This document shows positions 1-9,172 of a stretch of 24,432 nt of DNA, piece by piece; positions within the stretch are counted from its first letter, which is position 1, and each line of letters starts with the position of its first letter. The notes beneath the pieces were generated by a model, which saw only the letters and a program-made list of their open reading frames with translations, was not told where the DNA came from and did no database searches. The translations under genes and the position numbers were made by a program. This DNA comes from DATFLL01 sp035267785 (GTDB taxonomy: Bacteria > Pseudomonadota > Gammaproteobacteria > DATFLL01). The stretch covers positions 1 to 24,432 of the forward strand of contig DATFLL010000086.1 in assembly GCA_035267785.1 (NCBI GenBank), written 5' to 3'.

Positions 1-1
1 C

Positions 2-1801
<1,800 letters not shown>

Positions 1802-1834
1802 GCGGCTGTCGCAAGCGCGCAAGGCGTATCGTCG

Positions 1835-1859
1835 AAAAGGGGCCTTCGGGCCCCTTTTT
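1835..1859 (+). terminator. Rho-independent terminator of pnp
   Basis: A perfect 10-bp stem (AAAAGGGGCC pairing with GGCCCCTTTT) closes on a TTCG tetraloop and runs into a T5 tract. It starts 34 bases after the pnp stop codon. The stem also reads as a hairpin in reverse, but there is no converging gene close by. Confidence 0.92.
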
Positions 1860-1942
1860 GCTGTCGGCGATGGCGCTGTGGGATACTTCCCTGACACCCG
1901 GCGGCGAAGTGGCGTTCGGGGTGAGCTTCCAGAGTGGTCTAC

Positions 1943-2497
1943 ATGGCAAGATTGGATTTTCTTCTCGCGCGCCGCTGGGCGCGACTCGTGGTGCTCTGCG
2001 CGGCGGCGCTCGGTCTGGCCGGCTGCGCGGCCCCGGGTGTGCCGTCGCGCGATGCGGGCACAGGCTTGGTGTTCGGGCACATTACGGTGCCCCAGCGCCT
2101 CACGCACGTGTACCTGTATGAGATGGGCCGGGCCTATATCGGTACGTTGAACATGCCGCGGGCCACGGTGTACCGCAACGGTGACTTTGCCTTCGCCAAT
2201 CTCCAGCCCGGCGATTATTACCTGGCCGGCTTTACCGATCGCACTCGCACCTATTGGGTAAACTACACCAAGGGCTCGCTGCAGCGGGCACTGATCCACG
2301 TGGGCAAGGATCAGGTGCTGTTCGCGGGCGCCTTCCAAATCACCGACGTCGACTCAAAACGATTCGGCAACGGCTCGTTCGATATCCGGCGCGTGACGCG
2401 TCCCACGGCATCGGACATTCTGCAACGACTGCAGGCGCGGGTGGGGGACAGCGGCTGGGGGCCGCTCATCGAGGCCAGTCTCAAGTCGCGGCGCTGA
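1943..2497 (+). CDS. Small outer-membrane-type lipoprotein with a transthyretin/carboxypeptidase-regulatory-like motif
   Basis: I do not recognise a named family. The 184-residue product begins with an arginine-containing n-region and a hydrophobic stretch ending in a lipobox LAGC with Cys28. This predicts lipidation by Lgt and cleavage by LspA. The residue after the Cys is Ala rather than Asp, consistent with outer-membrane sorting. The mature part contains NGDFAFANLQPGDYYLAGF around residues 72-90. This is a typical G-x-F-x-F-x-NL-x-PG-x-Y-x-L strand-turn pattern of small beta-sandwich domains such as the carboxypeptidase regulatory or transthyretin-like fold. A GTG three codons upstream (1934) is an alternative start; I chose the ATG because neither has a clear ribosome-binding site. 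The 3' end overlaps the convergent yheT-type gene by 17 bp. Lipoprotein status is well supported; function is unknown. Confidence 0.8.
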   Translation: MARLDFLLARRWARLVVLCAAALGLAGCAAPGVPSRDAGTGLVFGHITVPQRLTHVYLYEMGRAYIGTLNMPRATVYRNGDFAFANLQPGDYYLAGFTDRTRTYWVNYTKGSLQRALIHVGKDQVLFAGAFQITDVDSKRFGNGSFDIRRVTRPTASDILQRLQARVGDSGWGPLIEASLKSRR

Positions 2498-3545
2498 GTC
2501 CGGTTCGCATCAGCGGATGCAACTGTTCGACGATGCGCTCTTCGAGCCAGTAACGGGGCCGCCAGGGCCAGCGTCCGGTGACGAAACCCACATGGCCCCC
2601 GCGCGGTGACAGTTCGAGGGTGACGGCCGGTGCCAATTCCTGCTCGTCGGGCAGTGCATCGCGTGTAAGAAAAGGGTCGTCCTCGGCCTGCAGAATCAAA
2701 GTCGGCACCTGGATGTCTCCCAGGAAGGGGCGGCTGCTCGAGCGGGCGTAATAGTCGTGTGCATCGCGAAAGCCGTGCAGCGGTGCCGTGACGGCGTTGT
2801 CGAAGGCGCGAAATGTGCGCAGGCGGCGCAGTTCGTGCAGGGCGAGCGGTGCACTGAGCTCGCGGCTGCGGAATTTGCGGCCTACGGAGCGGCGCAGGCT
2901 GCGCAGCAGATAGGCCTGATACAACCGGGAGGCGCCCTGCTCCAGACGGTCAGCGGCGCGGTCCAGGCGCAAGGGGACCGAGACAGCGACGGCCTGCGCT
3001 AGGGGATTGTCGCCGCCGGTCTCGCCCAGCCATTTCAACAGTACGTTGCCCCCGAGCGAATAGCCCACTCCCGCCAACGGTATGTCCGGATGGCGCCGCC
3101 GCAGCTCGGTCGCGACGTGGTTGACGTCGCCCGTTTCGCCCGAGTGATAACTGCGCGCCAGGCGGTTGGGTTCGCCGCTGCAGCCGCGAAAGTGCATCAA
3201 CACCGCGCGCAGACCGCGGGCGTGCAGGGCGCGCATGATGCCCGCGGCGTAGTGCGAGTGCACGGACCCCTCCAGACCGTGAAGCACCAGTACCAAGGGG
3301 CCACTCGTGCCCGGCGTCCAGTCCAGATCCAGGAAGTCGCCGTCGGGCAGTTCCAGGCGTTCGCGCCGAAGCGCCGGCTGCGGACGTGGCCGTATCAGGC
3401 TCGGCCACAGGGTCTGCAGGTGCGGTCCCGGCAGCCACCAGGCGGGACGAAACGAGGAGGTGACGATGCGTCCGACGTCGGCCGCGCGCGAAGGCGCGGC
3501 CTCCTCGGAGCGCTCCGTGGAGCTACTGGTGGGCGCGGTTTGCAA
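2481..3545 (-). CDS. yheT: YheT-type alpha/beta-hydrolase
   Basis: This is a predicted serine hydrolase of the YheT/EMB8 family; the physiological substrate is unknown. The family hallmark PAWWLPGPHLQTLWPSL near the N-terminus is followed by the oxyanion-hole segment LHGLEGS. The nucleophile elbow is GYSLGGNVLLKW (Ser163 from the start used here). The acid is probably Asp290 in QAEDDPFL, and the histidine is His318 in RGGHVGF. The start is uncertain. Between the acs stop codon (3523-3525) and the conserved start of the domain there is no ATG, GTG or TTG in frame. The best candidate is a TTG at 3545-3543, inside the last codons of acs and preceded by GAGGA at five bases. It gives 354 residues and a 23-bp overlap with acs, implying translational coupling. 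An ATC closer to the domain is the only other option I see. Confidence 0.88.
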   Translation of the reverse strand: MQTAPTSSSTERSEEAAPSRAADVGRIVTSSFRPAWWLPGPHLQTLWPSLIRPRPQPALRRERLELPDGDFLDLDWTPGTSGPLVLVLHGLEGSVHSHYAAGIMRALHARGLRAVLMHFRGCSGEPNRLARSYHSGETGDVNHVATELRRRHPDIPLAGVGYSLGGNVLLKWLGETGGDNPLAQAVAVSVPLRLDRAADRLEQGASRLYQAYLLRSLRRSVGRKFRSRELSAPLALHELRRLRTFRAFDNAVTAPLHGFRDAHDYYARSSSRPFLGDIQVPTLILQAEDDPFLTRDALPDEQELAPAVTLELSPRGGHVGFVTGRWPWRPRYWLEERIVEQLHPLMRTGLSAAT

Positions 3546-5460
3546 GGAGGTCCTCGACCACCGACGGATCGGCGAGCGTGCTGGTGTCGCCGAGGCTGTC
3601 GACCTCGTTGGCCGCGATCTTGCGCAGGATGCGGCGCATGATCTTGCCCGAGCGAGTCTTGGGCAGGCCCGGTGCCCATTGGATGACATCGGGCGTGGCG
3701 ATGGGTCCGATCTCAGATCGCACCAACGTTACGAGCTCCTTGCGCAGTTCCTCGGTGGGCTCGACGTCCTTGACCAGGGTGACATAGGCATAGATGCCCT
3801 GGCCCTTGATATCGTGCGGGAAACCGACCACTGCCGCTTCGGCGACGGCCTCGTGCAGCACCAGCGCGCTTTCCACCTCGGCCGTGCCCATGCGGTGGCC
3901 CGAGACGTTGAGCACGTCGTCGACGCGGCCGGTGATCCAGTAATAGCCGTCGGCGTCGCGTCGGGCACCGTCACCGCTGAAGTACATGCCGGGATAGGCC
4001 TTGAAGTAGGTGTCGACGAAGCGCTGGTGATCGCCGTAGACGGTGCGCATCATGCCAGGCCAGGGGTGGGTGATCACCAGATTGCCTTCGGATTCGCCTT
4101 CCAGGAGATTGCCCTCGTTGTCGACCAGGGCCGGCTGCACACCGAAGAAGGGGAAGGTGGCCGAGCCCGGCTTGAGCTTCGTCGCCCCCGGCAGGGGCGT
4201 GATCATATGACCGCCCGTCTCGGTCTGCCACCAGGTGTCGATCACGGGGCAGCGCTCGTCGCCGACCACGCGGTAGTACCACTCCCAGGCCTCGGGATTG
4301 ATGGGCTCGCCCACGGTGCCCAGGATGCGCAGGCTCTTGCGCGAGGTGTTTTTCACCGGTTCGTCGCCTTCGCGCATCAGGGCGCGGATCGCCGTCGGCG
4401 CCGTATAGAAGATGTTGACGTTGTGCTTGTCGCAGACCTGCCAGAAACGCGAGGCGTCGGGATAGGTCGGTACGCCCTCGAAGATCAGGCTGACCGCCCC
4501 GTTGGCCAGCGGACCGTAGACGATGTAGGTGTGACCCGTGACCCAGCCGACGTCAGCCGTACACCAATAGATATCGCCGTTGTGATAGTCGAAGACGTAC
4601 TTGTGCGTCATGGCCGCGTAGAGCAGGTAGCCGCCGGTGGTGTGCAGCACGCCCTTGGGTTTGCCGGTGGAGCCGGAGGTGTACAGGATGAACAGCGGGT
4701 CCTCGGCGTCCATTTCCTCGGCCGGGCAGTCCGCGGAGGCCTCGGCCATCGCCTCGTGGTACCACACGTCGCGCTCGTCGTGCCAGTTGACCTTGCCCTG
4801 GGTGTGCTGGACGGTCAGCACGGTATGCACGTTCGGGCACTCCAGCAGGGCCTTGTCGGTATTGTTCTTCAGAGCCACGGCCTTGGCACCGCGCACGCCC
4901 TCGTCGGCGGTGATGACCACGCGGCAGTCCGAATCCAGGATACGGTCCTTGAGCGACTCGGGCGAGAACCCGCCGAACACCACCGAATGGACGGCGCCGA
5001 TGCGCGCACAGGCCAGCATGGCGTAGGCCGCCTCGGGGATCATGGGCATGTAGATGCAGACGCGGTCGCCTTTCTTGACGCCGCGGGCCTTGAGCACATT
5101 GGCCAGCTTGCAGACCTCGGCGTGGGCCTCGCGGTAGGTGATCTTCTTGTCGACCTTGGGGTCGTCGCCTTCCCAGATGAAGGCGACCTGGTCGCCGCGG
5201 GTCTCCAGGTGGCGGTCCAGGCAGTTGTAGGCGACGTTGAGCTTGCCGCCGTCGAACCAGCGGATGTCGGCCTTGTGGAAGTCCCATTCGAGCACCTTAT
5301 CCCAGGGTTTGAACCAGGTCAGGAAGCTCTCGGCCTGCTCAGCCCAAAAGCCCTCGGGGTCGTCGACGGAACGCTGGTACATCGCCTGGTAGTGGTCGGC
5401 ATCGATATGGGCCTGTTTGGCGATTTCGGCGGGGACGTCGTACAGCTTTGCCTCGGACAT
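3523..5460 (-). CDS. acs: Acetyl-CoA synthetase (AMP-forming)
   Basis: Acs converts acetate, ATP and CoA to acetyl-CoA via acetyl-AMP in the cytoplasm, the high-affinity route for acetate use. The product is 645 residues, close to the usual ~650. It shows the P-loop-like A3 motif YTSGSTGKPKG at residues 260-270, the WWQTETGGH motif, the YFSGDGARRDADGYYWITGRVDDVLNVSGHR hinge region read in parts, and the C-terminal PKTRSGKIMRR. In that last motif Lys606 is the catalytic lysine that protein acetyltransferases modify in this family, so post-translational control is likely. The ATG at 5460 has an AGGAGA box six bases upstream; a longer in-frame start at 5562 lacks such support. The yheT-type gene follows with an overlap. 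The neighbouring regulator and symporter genes suggest an acetate-use locus. The identification is firm. Confidence 0.97.
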   Translation of the reverse strand: MSEAKLYDVPAEIAKQAHIDADHYQAMYQRSVDDPEGFWAEQAESFLTWFKPWDKVLEWDFHKADIRWFDGGKLNVAYNCLDRHLETRGDQVAFIWEGDDPKVDKKITYREAHAEVCKLANVLKARGVKKGDRVCIYMPMIPEAAYAMLACARIGAVHSVVFGGFSPESLKDRILDSDCRVVITADEGVRGAKAVALKNNTDKALLECPNVHTVLTVQHTQGKVNWHDERDVWYHEAMAEASADCPAEEMDAEDPLFILYTSGSTGKPKGVLHTTGGYLLYAAMTHKYVFDYHNGDIYWCTADVGWVTGHTYIVYGPLANGAVSLIFEGVPTYPDASRFWQVCDKHNVNIFYTAPTAIRALMREGDEPVKNTSRKSLRILGTVGEPINPEAWEWYYRVVGDERCPVIDTWWQTETGGHMITPLPGATKLKPGSATFPFFGVQPALVDNEGNLLEGESEGNLVITHPWPGMMRTVYGDHQRFVDTYFKAYPGMYFSGDGARRDADGYYWITGRVDDVLNVSGHRMGTAEVESALVLHEAVAEAAVVGFPHDIKGQGIYAYVTLVKDVEPTEELRKELVTLVRSEIGPIATPDVIQWAPGLPKTRSGKIMRRILRKIAANEVDSLGDTSTLADPSVVEDLLANRAHQ

Positions 5461-5801
5461 GGGGGGTCTCCTGTTTGTTTGTTGTTGCCGGCCGAGTTGC
5501 CAGAGAGCGGCACGGGCCGTGGGACTCGGTGCGCCCCTGATGCCGGGGGACGCAGCGTGCAAGCGATTCCGCGCGGCGGCGTCATTCGAGCGATGATTGT
5601 AAGTATAGGAGCAGCATAACGAAATTCATCGGCTCAGAACGAAACTATACCAGTTCCCGTCCCCGGTTGCGGCACCGACACGGCGGGTGCGTGGTCTCTA
5701 TTTTCGCGCCATCGCGTCGCGGATGCCACCTGCATTGGGTTGGACAGTCGCGCCGGCGCCCGTCGGTGGGGCCGCGCGGCAGGGGGCCCGGCCGCTGCGA
5801 A
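5461..5801. other. Intergenic region upstream of acs
   Basis: These 341 bases contain no convincing gene. The 5590-5650 part is AT-richer than its surroundings and holds the only promoter-like signals for acs. The 5700-5800 part is GC-rich and shows only frames that shadow nothing recognisable. I saw no clear terminator after the exonuclease gene. Confidence 0.6.
5602..5649 (-). promoter_or_regulatory. Candidate acs promoter (two -10-like hexamers)
   Basis: Read on the minus strand, there are two -10-like hexamers, TATAGT (5644-5649) and TATACT (5602-5607), in an AT-richer stretch about 140-190 bases upstream of the acs start. Neither has a good -35 at 16-18 bases. This would fit an activator-dependent promoter, as acs is in many bacteria, but no specific activator site could be assigned. 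Confidence 0.35.
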
Positions 5802-6518
5802 TTAGATGTCGCTGTCGTACTGCCGGTCGCGCAGTCTGGCCACCGGCGCCTGTGCATCGACCGAGCGTGCGGCCAGGACGGCGAAGATTTGTGCCGCAGT
5901 CTGCGCGTCGCCGCGGGCCGTGTGCCGGCCGGTTACCGCCACGCCGCAGGCCCGCGCGACGTCCTCCAGGGTGTAGTGGCCCATGCGACCGGTCTCCCCT
6001 GTATACAGCAGCATCGTATCGAGCCAGGGATTGCGCAGGGAGCACCCCGCCAGTCGCTGCAGCGCACGGTTGAGGAAGCGCAGGTCGAAATTCACGTGGT
6101 GGCCCACTACCACGGCCTCGCCGACGAACTCGCCGATCTCGGCCAGTAGCGCGGACAAGGGCGGGGCGTCTGCGACATCGGCGTCGGTGATACCGTGAAT
6201 CCGCGTCGAGGCGGCCGGGATGGTCCGACCCGGGTTGACCAGGCGCTCGAATTCACGACCGGTGGGCTGAAGGCCGACGAACTCGAGCAGCGCAATCGAG
6301 ACGATCTCGTCGCCGGCGTAGGCGTGCAGTCCGGTGGTCTCGGTGTCGATGACGACAAAGCGCGCCGCCGCGATGGGCTGGGCCTGTATGGCTGCAACGT
6401 CGAGCCAGCGGCAGTGTTCGGCCAGCCGGCCCAGGCGCGTGTCCGCGGCCAGGCGCTCGCGGATCTTCCGGCGGTCGAGGGCCACGCGCAGGTGATGGCG
6501 GAGCTTGCCGCGGGTCAC
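5802..6518 (-). CDS. DEDDh-family 3'-5' exonuclease (DnaQ-like)
   Basis: This is a predicted metal-dependent 3'-5' exonuclease of the DnaQ/epsilon fold. The 238-residue product has all the catalytic positions of the DEDDh group. Exo I is VVIDTETTGL with Asp58 and Glu60. Exo II is GHHVNFDLRFL with Asp145. Exo III is GRHTARGDAQTA with His199 and Asp204. About 50 residues, rich in Arg and Leu, precede the domain and may be a helical leader. The start is a GTG 11 bases after the stop codon of the upstream DUF294 gene, so the two are almost certainly co-transcribed. In pseudomonads the same pair, as I recall, adjoins an acetate-type symporter. The substrate is unknown and could be DNA, RNA or a small nucleotide. 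It is not the polymerase III epsilon subunit itself as far as the sequence shows. Confidence 0.9.
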   Translation of the reverse strand: MTRGKLRHHLRVALDRRKIRERLAADTRLGRLAEHCRWLDVAAIQAQPIAAARFVVIDTETTGLHAYAGDEIVSIALLEFVGLQPTGREFERLVNPGRTIPAASTRIHGITDADVADAPPLSALLAEIGEFVGEAVVVGHHVNFDLRFLNRALQRLAGCSLRNPWLDTMLLYTGETGRMGHYTLEDVARACGVAVTGRHTARGDAQTAAQIFAVLAARSVDAQAPVARLRDRQYDSDI

Positions 6519-6529
6519 GGTGCCATCCC

Positions 6530-8407
6530 TCAGAAGGCCTCGCGCCCGAATCGGCCCTGGAGTTGGTCCTGGAGGCGTTTGATAGCCACCATGGCCGCAC
6601 GCAGGGAGGAGCGCTGTGGATCGCTGAGCCGTTCCAGGACGATAAGCTTGTCCGGCTTTTGACCCGCCGCTGCCTGATCGAGCTGATGGCCGAGGAGCAG
6701 GTCCAGCAGCACCTCGTAGGCCGCACTGACCGAACCGACCAGCTCGGCGCTGAGCACGCCCTGGCGCACCAGCGCCTGCAGGCGCTCGTTGGTGTTGCAG
6801 CTGGAGATTCCGGCGCTCAGGGCATAGACGCGGGCCGCATCGGCGACGATGCGCAGGCCGTTGCGCTTGATGTCGAGCCGGCCCCGGCCCTGCGTGTCGC
6901 CAGCGGCAATGAGGCGGTTGAACAGGCCCAGCGGCGGGCGGCCCTCGGCGTCGTCCTCGACCATGAATTCCAGCAGAGTGGGTTGACGGCCCAGCTCGGC
7001 GAGGACGTGATCGCGCAGGGCGTGTGTCAGTGCCTCGTCCCCGTACAGGGTGTCAAAATCGAACACGATGTTGGACCAGCGCGCCGCCTTTTGATTGGCG
7101 CGGCGGGCGATGTGGCTGACCTGCTCACGCCAGTGCGACAGGGTGCGTCGGAACATCGGATTGCGCGCCATGATGTCCCCCGGACACAGAATATAGCCGG
7201 CGTCTGCGAGCAGCCGGTTGAGGCGCTGTGCGAAATCGGTGAACCAGTCCGCCTCCTCGGGCGTCAATTCGGCGGCACCGTCGGCGATGAGCAGCCCGTT
7301 GTCCTGGTCGGGATTGAGCAGCATTTCGCGGCGTCCGCCCGAGCCCATCACGAGCACCGCAAACGCCCGCGGCGGGTCGCCGCGCCTGGCAGCGGCCATT
7401 TCTCCCAGGGCCAGCTCGACACAGCGGCGCTGGAGGGCGAGGTGAGCATCGGAGAGTGCGCGCACCGCACGGCTGGCCAGGCGGTTGGTCTCGCGCGCCT
7501 GACGGGCTACGCGGTGCATATCTCGGTACAGCCGGTGTAGGGCCTCGACGGACCGGGCGTCGTGGGCCTGTTCCTGCACGGTATCGTACTGGCTGCTCAG
7601 CGCGCGCAGGATGTCGGTCTGCGAGACCATGCCCACCGGCGTGTCGCCCTCCAGGACGACCAGGTATTTGACGCCGTAGCGCTGCAGACGGTCCTCGGCC
7701 TCCCACAGGGGGGCCTCCGCGGCAATGGTGCGCGGCTCTTCGCAAGCGGCCTGCATGACGCTGTCGGTAGCCGCGGCACCCTTGAGCAGCGCAGCCTCGG
7801 AGAGCCCCGAGCAGGTGAGCAGTCCCAGCAGCCGCCCGTCGTCGCCGCGAACGCCGAGACTGCCGATCTTGCGCGCCTGCATGAGTGCGAAGGCCTCGCG
7901 CAGACTGATCCCGGGACCGGTGGTGGCCAGCGGTGTCTTCATCACGGTGCGAACGGGACGGGTGAGCGCGCCGCTGAGGGCATGGACCGCGGCGCGACGG
8001 CCGCGGATACGTTCGGCGACGAGTCGGTTCATGGCGTCGAACAGGGCGGGGTAGCGCGTTTCGAGGTCGCGCAGGGCCTCCGCGTCCAGGGCGAGGAGCT
8101 CGCAGTCGCTGACGGCCGCCGCGGTGGCGCGATAGGCGGCACCGTCGAGATAGTTCGATAGACCCAGTACGGCACCGGCCTCTTCGCGAAAGGTCTCGCC
8201 GTTGGCGCGCCGGATTTCGGCCTCACCGGCGCAGATGATAAAGACCGAACCGCTGTAATCCTCCCCCGCGCGAAATACCGTCTCGCCGGCCGGCAGCCGG
8301 CGGACCTCACCGGCTGCGATAAGCGCCTGCAGCACCTCCGGTTCGAGGCCGCCGAAGGTCCCCGTGGCCGCCAGACGCGAGGCGCTCAAGGTCGCGGCGG
8401 CGTTCAT
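6530..8407 (-). CDS. cNMP-binding/CBS-pair/DUF294 nucleotidyltransferase-like regulator
   Basis: This 625-residue multidomain protein has an N-terminal cyclic-nucleotide-binding-type domain at about 15-135, where YLDGAAYRATAAA occupies the phosphate-binding position. Two CBS domains follow at about 153-208 and 217-272. A GlnD-like nucleotidyltransferase core (DUF294) carries GSGGRREMLLNPDQDNGLL, with GSGGR at 355-359 and the metal-binding Asp pair at 367/369. A helical substrate-binding-type domain extends to the C-terminus. By family knowledge it would sense a nucleotide (cNMP, ATP/AMP or similar) and may transfer a nucleotidyl group to a partner; no target is established. The start at 8407 follows a GAGG box by nine bases; an ATG 13 codons upstream is possible but less likely. 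It lies 11 bases before the exonuclease gene and is transcribed with it. The domain call is firm; the biochemical activity is not known. Confidence 0.92.
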   Translation of the reverse strand: MNAAATLSASRLAATGTFGGLEPEVLQALIAAGEVRRLPAGETVFRAGEDYSGSVFIICAGEAEIRRANGETFREEAGAVLGLSNYLDGAAYRATAAAVSDCELLALDAEALRDLETRYPALFDAMNRLVAERIRGRRAAVHALSGALTRPVRTVMKTPLATTGPGISLREAFALMQARKIGSLGVRGDDGRLLGLLTCSGLSEAALLKGAAATDSVMQAACEEPRTIAAEAPLWEAEDRLQRYGVKYLVVLEGDTPVGMVSQTDILRALSSQYDTVQEQAHDARSVEALHRLYRDMHRVARQARETNRLASRAVRALSDAHLALQRRCVELALGEMAAARRGDPPRAFAVLVMGSGGRREMLLNPDQDNGLLIADGAAELTPEEADWFTDFAQRLNRLLADAGYILCPGDIMARNPMFRRTLSHWREQVSHIARRANQKAARWSNIVFDFDTLYGDEALTHALRDHVLAELGRQPTLLEFMVEDDAEGRPPLGLFNRLIAAGDTQGRGRLDIKRNGLRIVADAARVYALSAGISSCNTNERLQALVRQGVLSAELVGSVSAAYEVLLDLLLGHQLDQAAAGQKPDKLIVLERLSDPQRSSLRAAMVAIKRLQDQLQGRFGREAF

Positions 8408-8515
8408 TTCAGGGGCCTCGCGCCGGTGCGCAGGCCATCGCAGCACGGCTTGCTATACTCAATTGGTGCGGTGCGCACAGCGGTTCGCGCGCTTTCCGTT
8501 ACTGGGTCCGCAGAC
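8408..8515. promoter_or_regulatory. Divergent promoter region between the DUF294 regulator and a small membrane-protein gene
   Basis: On the plus strand TGCTATACT (8451-8459) is an exact extended -10 element, with transcription expected to begin near 8466, about 50 bases before the GTG at 8516. The same bases read on the minus strand give TATAGC, so RNA polymerase binding in the two directions would overlap. No good -35 was seen for either direction, as is usual for extended -10 promoters. Confidence 0.55.
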
Positions 8516-8923
8516 GTGTTCATCGACACCGACATACCCCCGGATATCCGCGACGTGCTGGACACGGCCGCGGCATTGGATGTGACCGAGTTTCGCGTCT
8601 TCGAGCTCGCCTATACCGGTTGGTTCGGCCGCTCGGCTCACCCCGACGAGCTCGAGCGCTATTTTGTGCCGTACATGTTCGACGGCATCGTCCCGCTCTG
8701 GGTTCGCCAGTTCACGCGTGACGTGCTGCGCCGAGAGGGCCGCGGCGAGCTGCGCCGCGACGAGTTCGGACTCCTGGCGCCGCGTCGCACCCGCGGCCAG
8801 ATGCTCACGGGCGGCGGCTGGGTCCTGTTGTTGATCGTCGTCTTTGTGTTGCTGCTCGTGGGTGCCTCGTCGACCAACTTGTTACCGGTGCTGAAACAGT
8901 GCTACTTTCCGCCGTGTTATTGA
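8516..8923 (+). CDS. Uncharacterised 135-residue protein with one C-terminal membrane segment
   Basis: I do not recognise the family. The N-terminal ~95 residues are soluble, with the distinctive stretches FRVFELAYTGWFGR and FVPYMFDGIVPLWVRQF. The arginine-rich RRTRGQ then precedes a single strongly hydrophobic segment at about 100-117, and a short tail ends in CYFPPCY with two cysteines. The positive-inside rule predicts a cytoplasmic N-terminus and a short periplasmic C-terminus. The start is taken as GTG 8516, because the extended -10 at 8451-8459 would put transcription initiation near 8466. The open frame continues back to 8426, so a longer form (for example GTG 8471) cannot be excluded. 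It is divergent from the DUF294 regulator and followed after 46 bases by another tiny membrane-protein gene. Confidence 0.72.
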   Translation: MFIDTDIPPDIRDVLDTAAALDVTEFRVFELAYTGWFGRSAHPDELERYFVPYMFDGIVPLWVRQFTRDVLRREGRGELRRDEFGLLAPRRTRGQMLTGGGWVLLLIVVFVLLLVGASSTNLLPVLKQCYFPPCY

Positions 8924-8969
8924 TAGTGGCGCACGACTCAAACAATAAGCATAGACACGACGATAACCG

Positions 8970-9137
8970 GTGTTGATCAATCTTATCTTTTTGCTGGTCA
9001 CCGCGGCCGTGGCCTATCACGGGCTGACCTATCGCGATGACAGCGGCGAGTCCGAGATCGGTCATCTGTTGTTCGGCGCCATCGCCTTGTTGTTCTTTTT
9101 CCGCGTCCTGCTCGTCGACGTTCTGCATCTGTTCTGA
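8970..9137 (+). CDS. Small 55-residue membrane protein
   Basis: This short frame begins with GTG 8970 (or TTG 8973, one codon later) and ends at TGA 9137; an in-frame stop lies just upstream at 8964. The product starts MLINLIFLLVTAAVAYHGLTYR. It has two hydrophobic stretches, residues 2-16 and 32-54, separated by a polar charged stretch DDSGESE, so it should form a two-helix hairpin. It follows the tail-anchored 135-residue protein by 46 bases on the same strand and may share its transcript. No clear ribosome-binding site is visible. Coding status rests on the clean amphipathic layout and on codons of the local GC-rich type. The function is unknown. Confidence 0.55.
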   Translation: MLINLIFLLVTAAVAYHGLTYRDDSGESEIGHLLFGAIALLFFFRVLLVDVLHLF

Positions 9138-9172
9138 ATCCACCACCTCGCGCATACGGGCCGCAGGTCTTG

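Noticed and set aside
3307..5619. 770-codon plus-strand open frame opposite acs and yheT
   Set aside because: It lies opposite two firmly identified genes, shows no domain-like sequence, and is the usual antisense artefact of high-GC codon use.
8805..9155. 116-codon minus-strand frame across the small membrane genes
   Set aside because: Low-complexity Gln/Asp-rich complement of hydrophobic coding sequence; the plus-strand frames are better supported.
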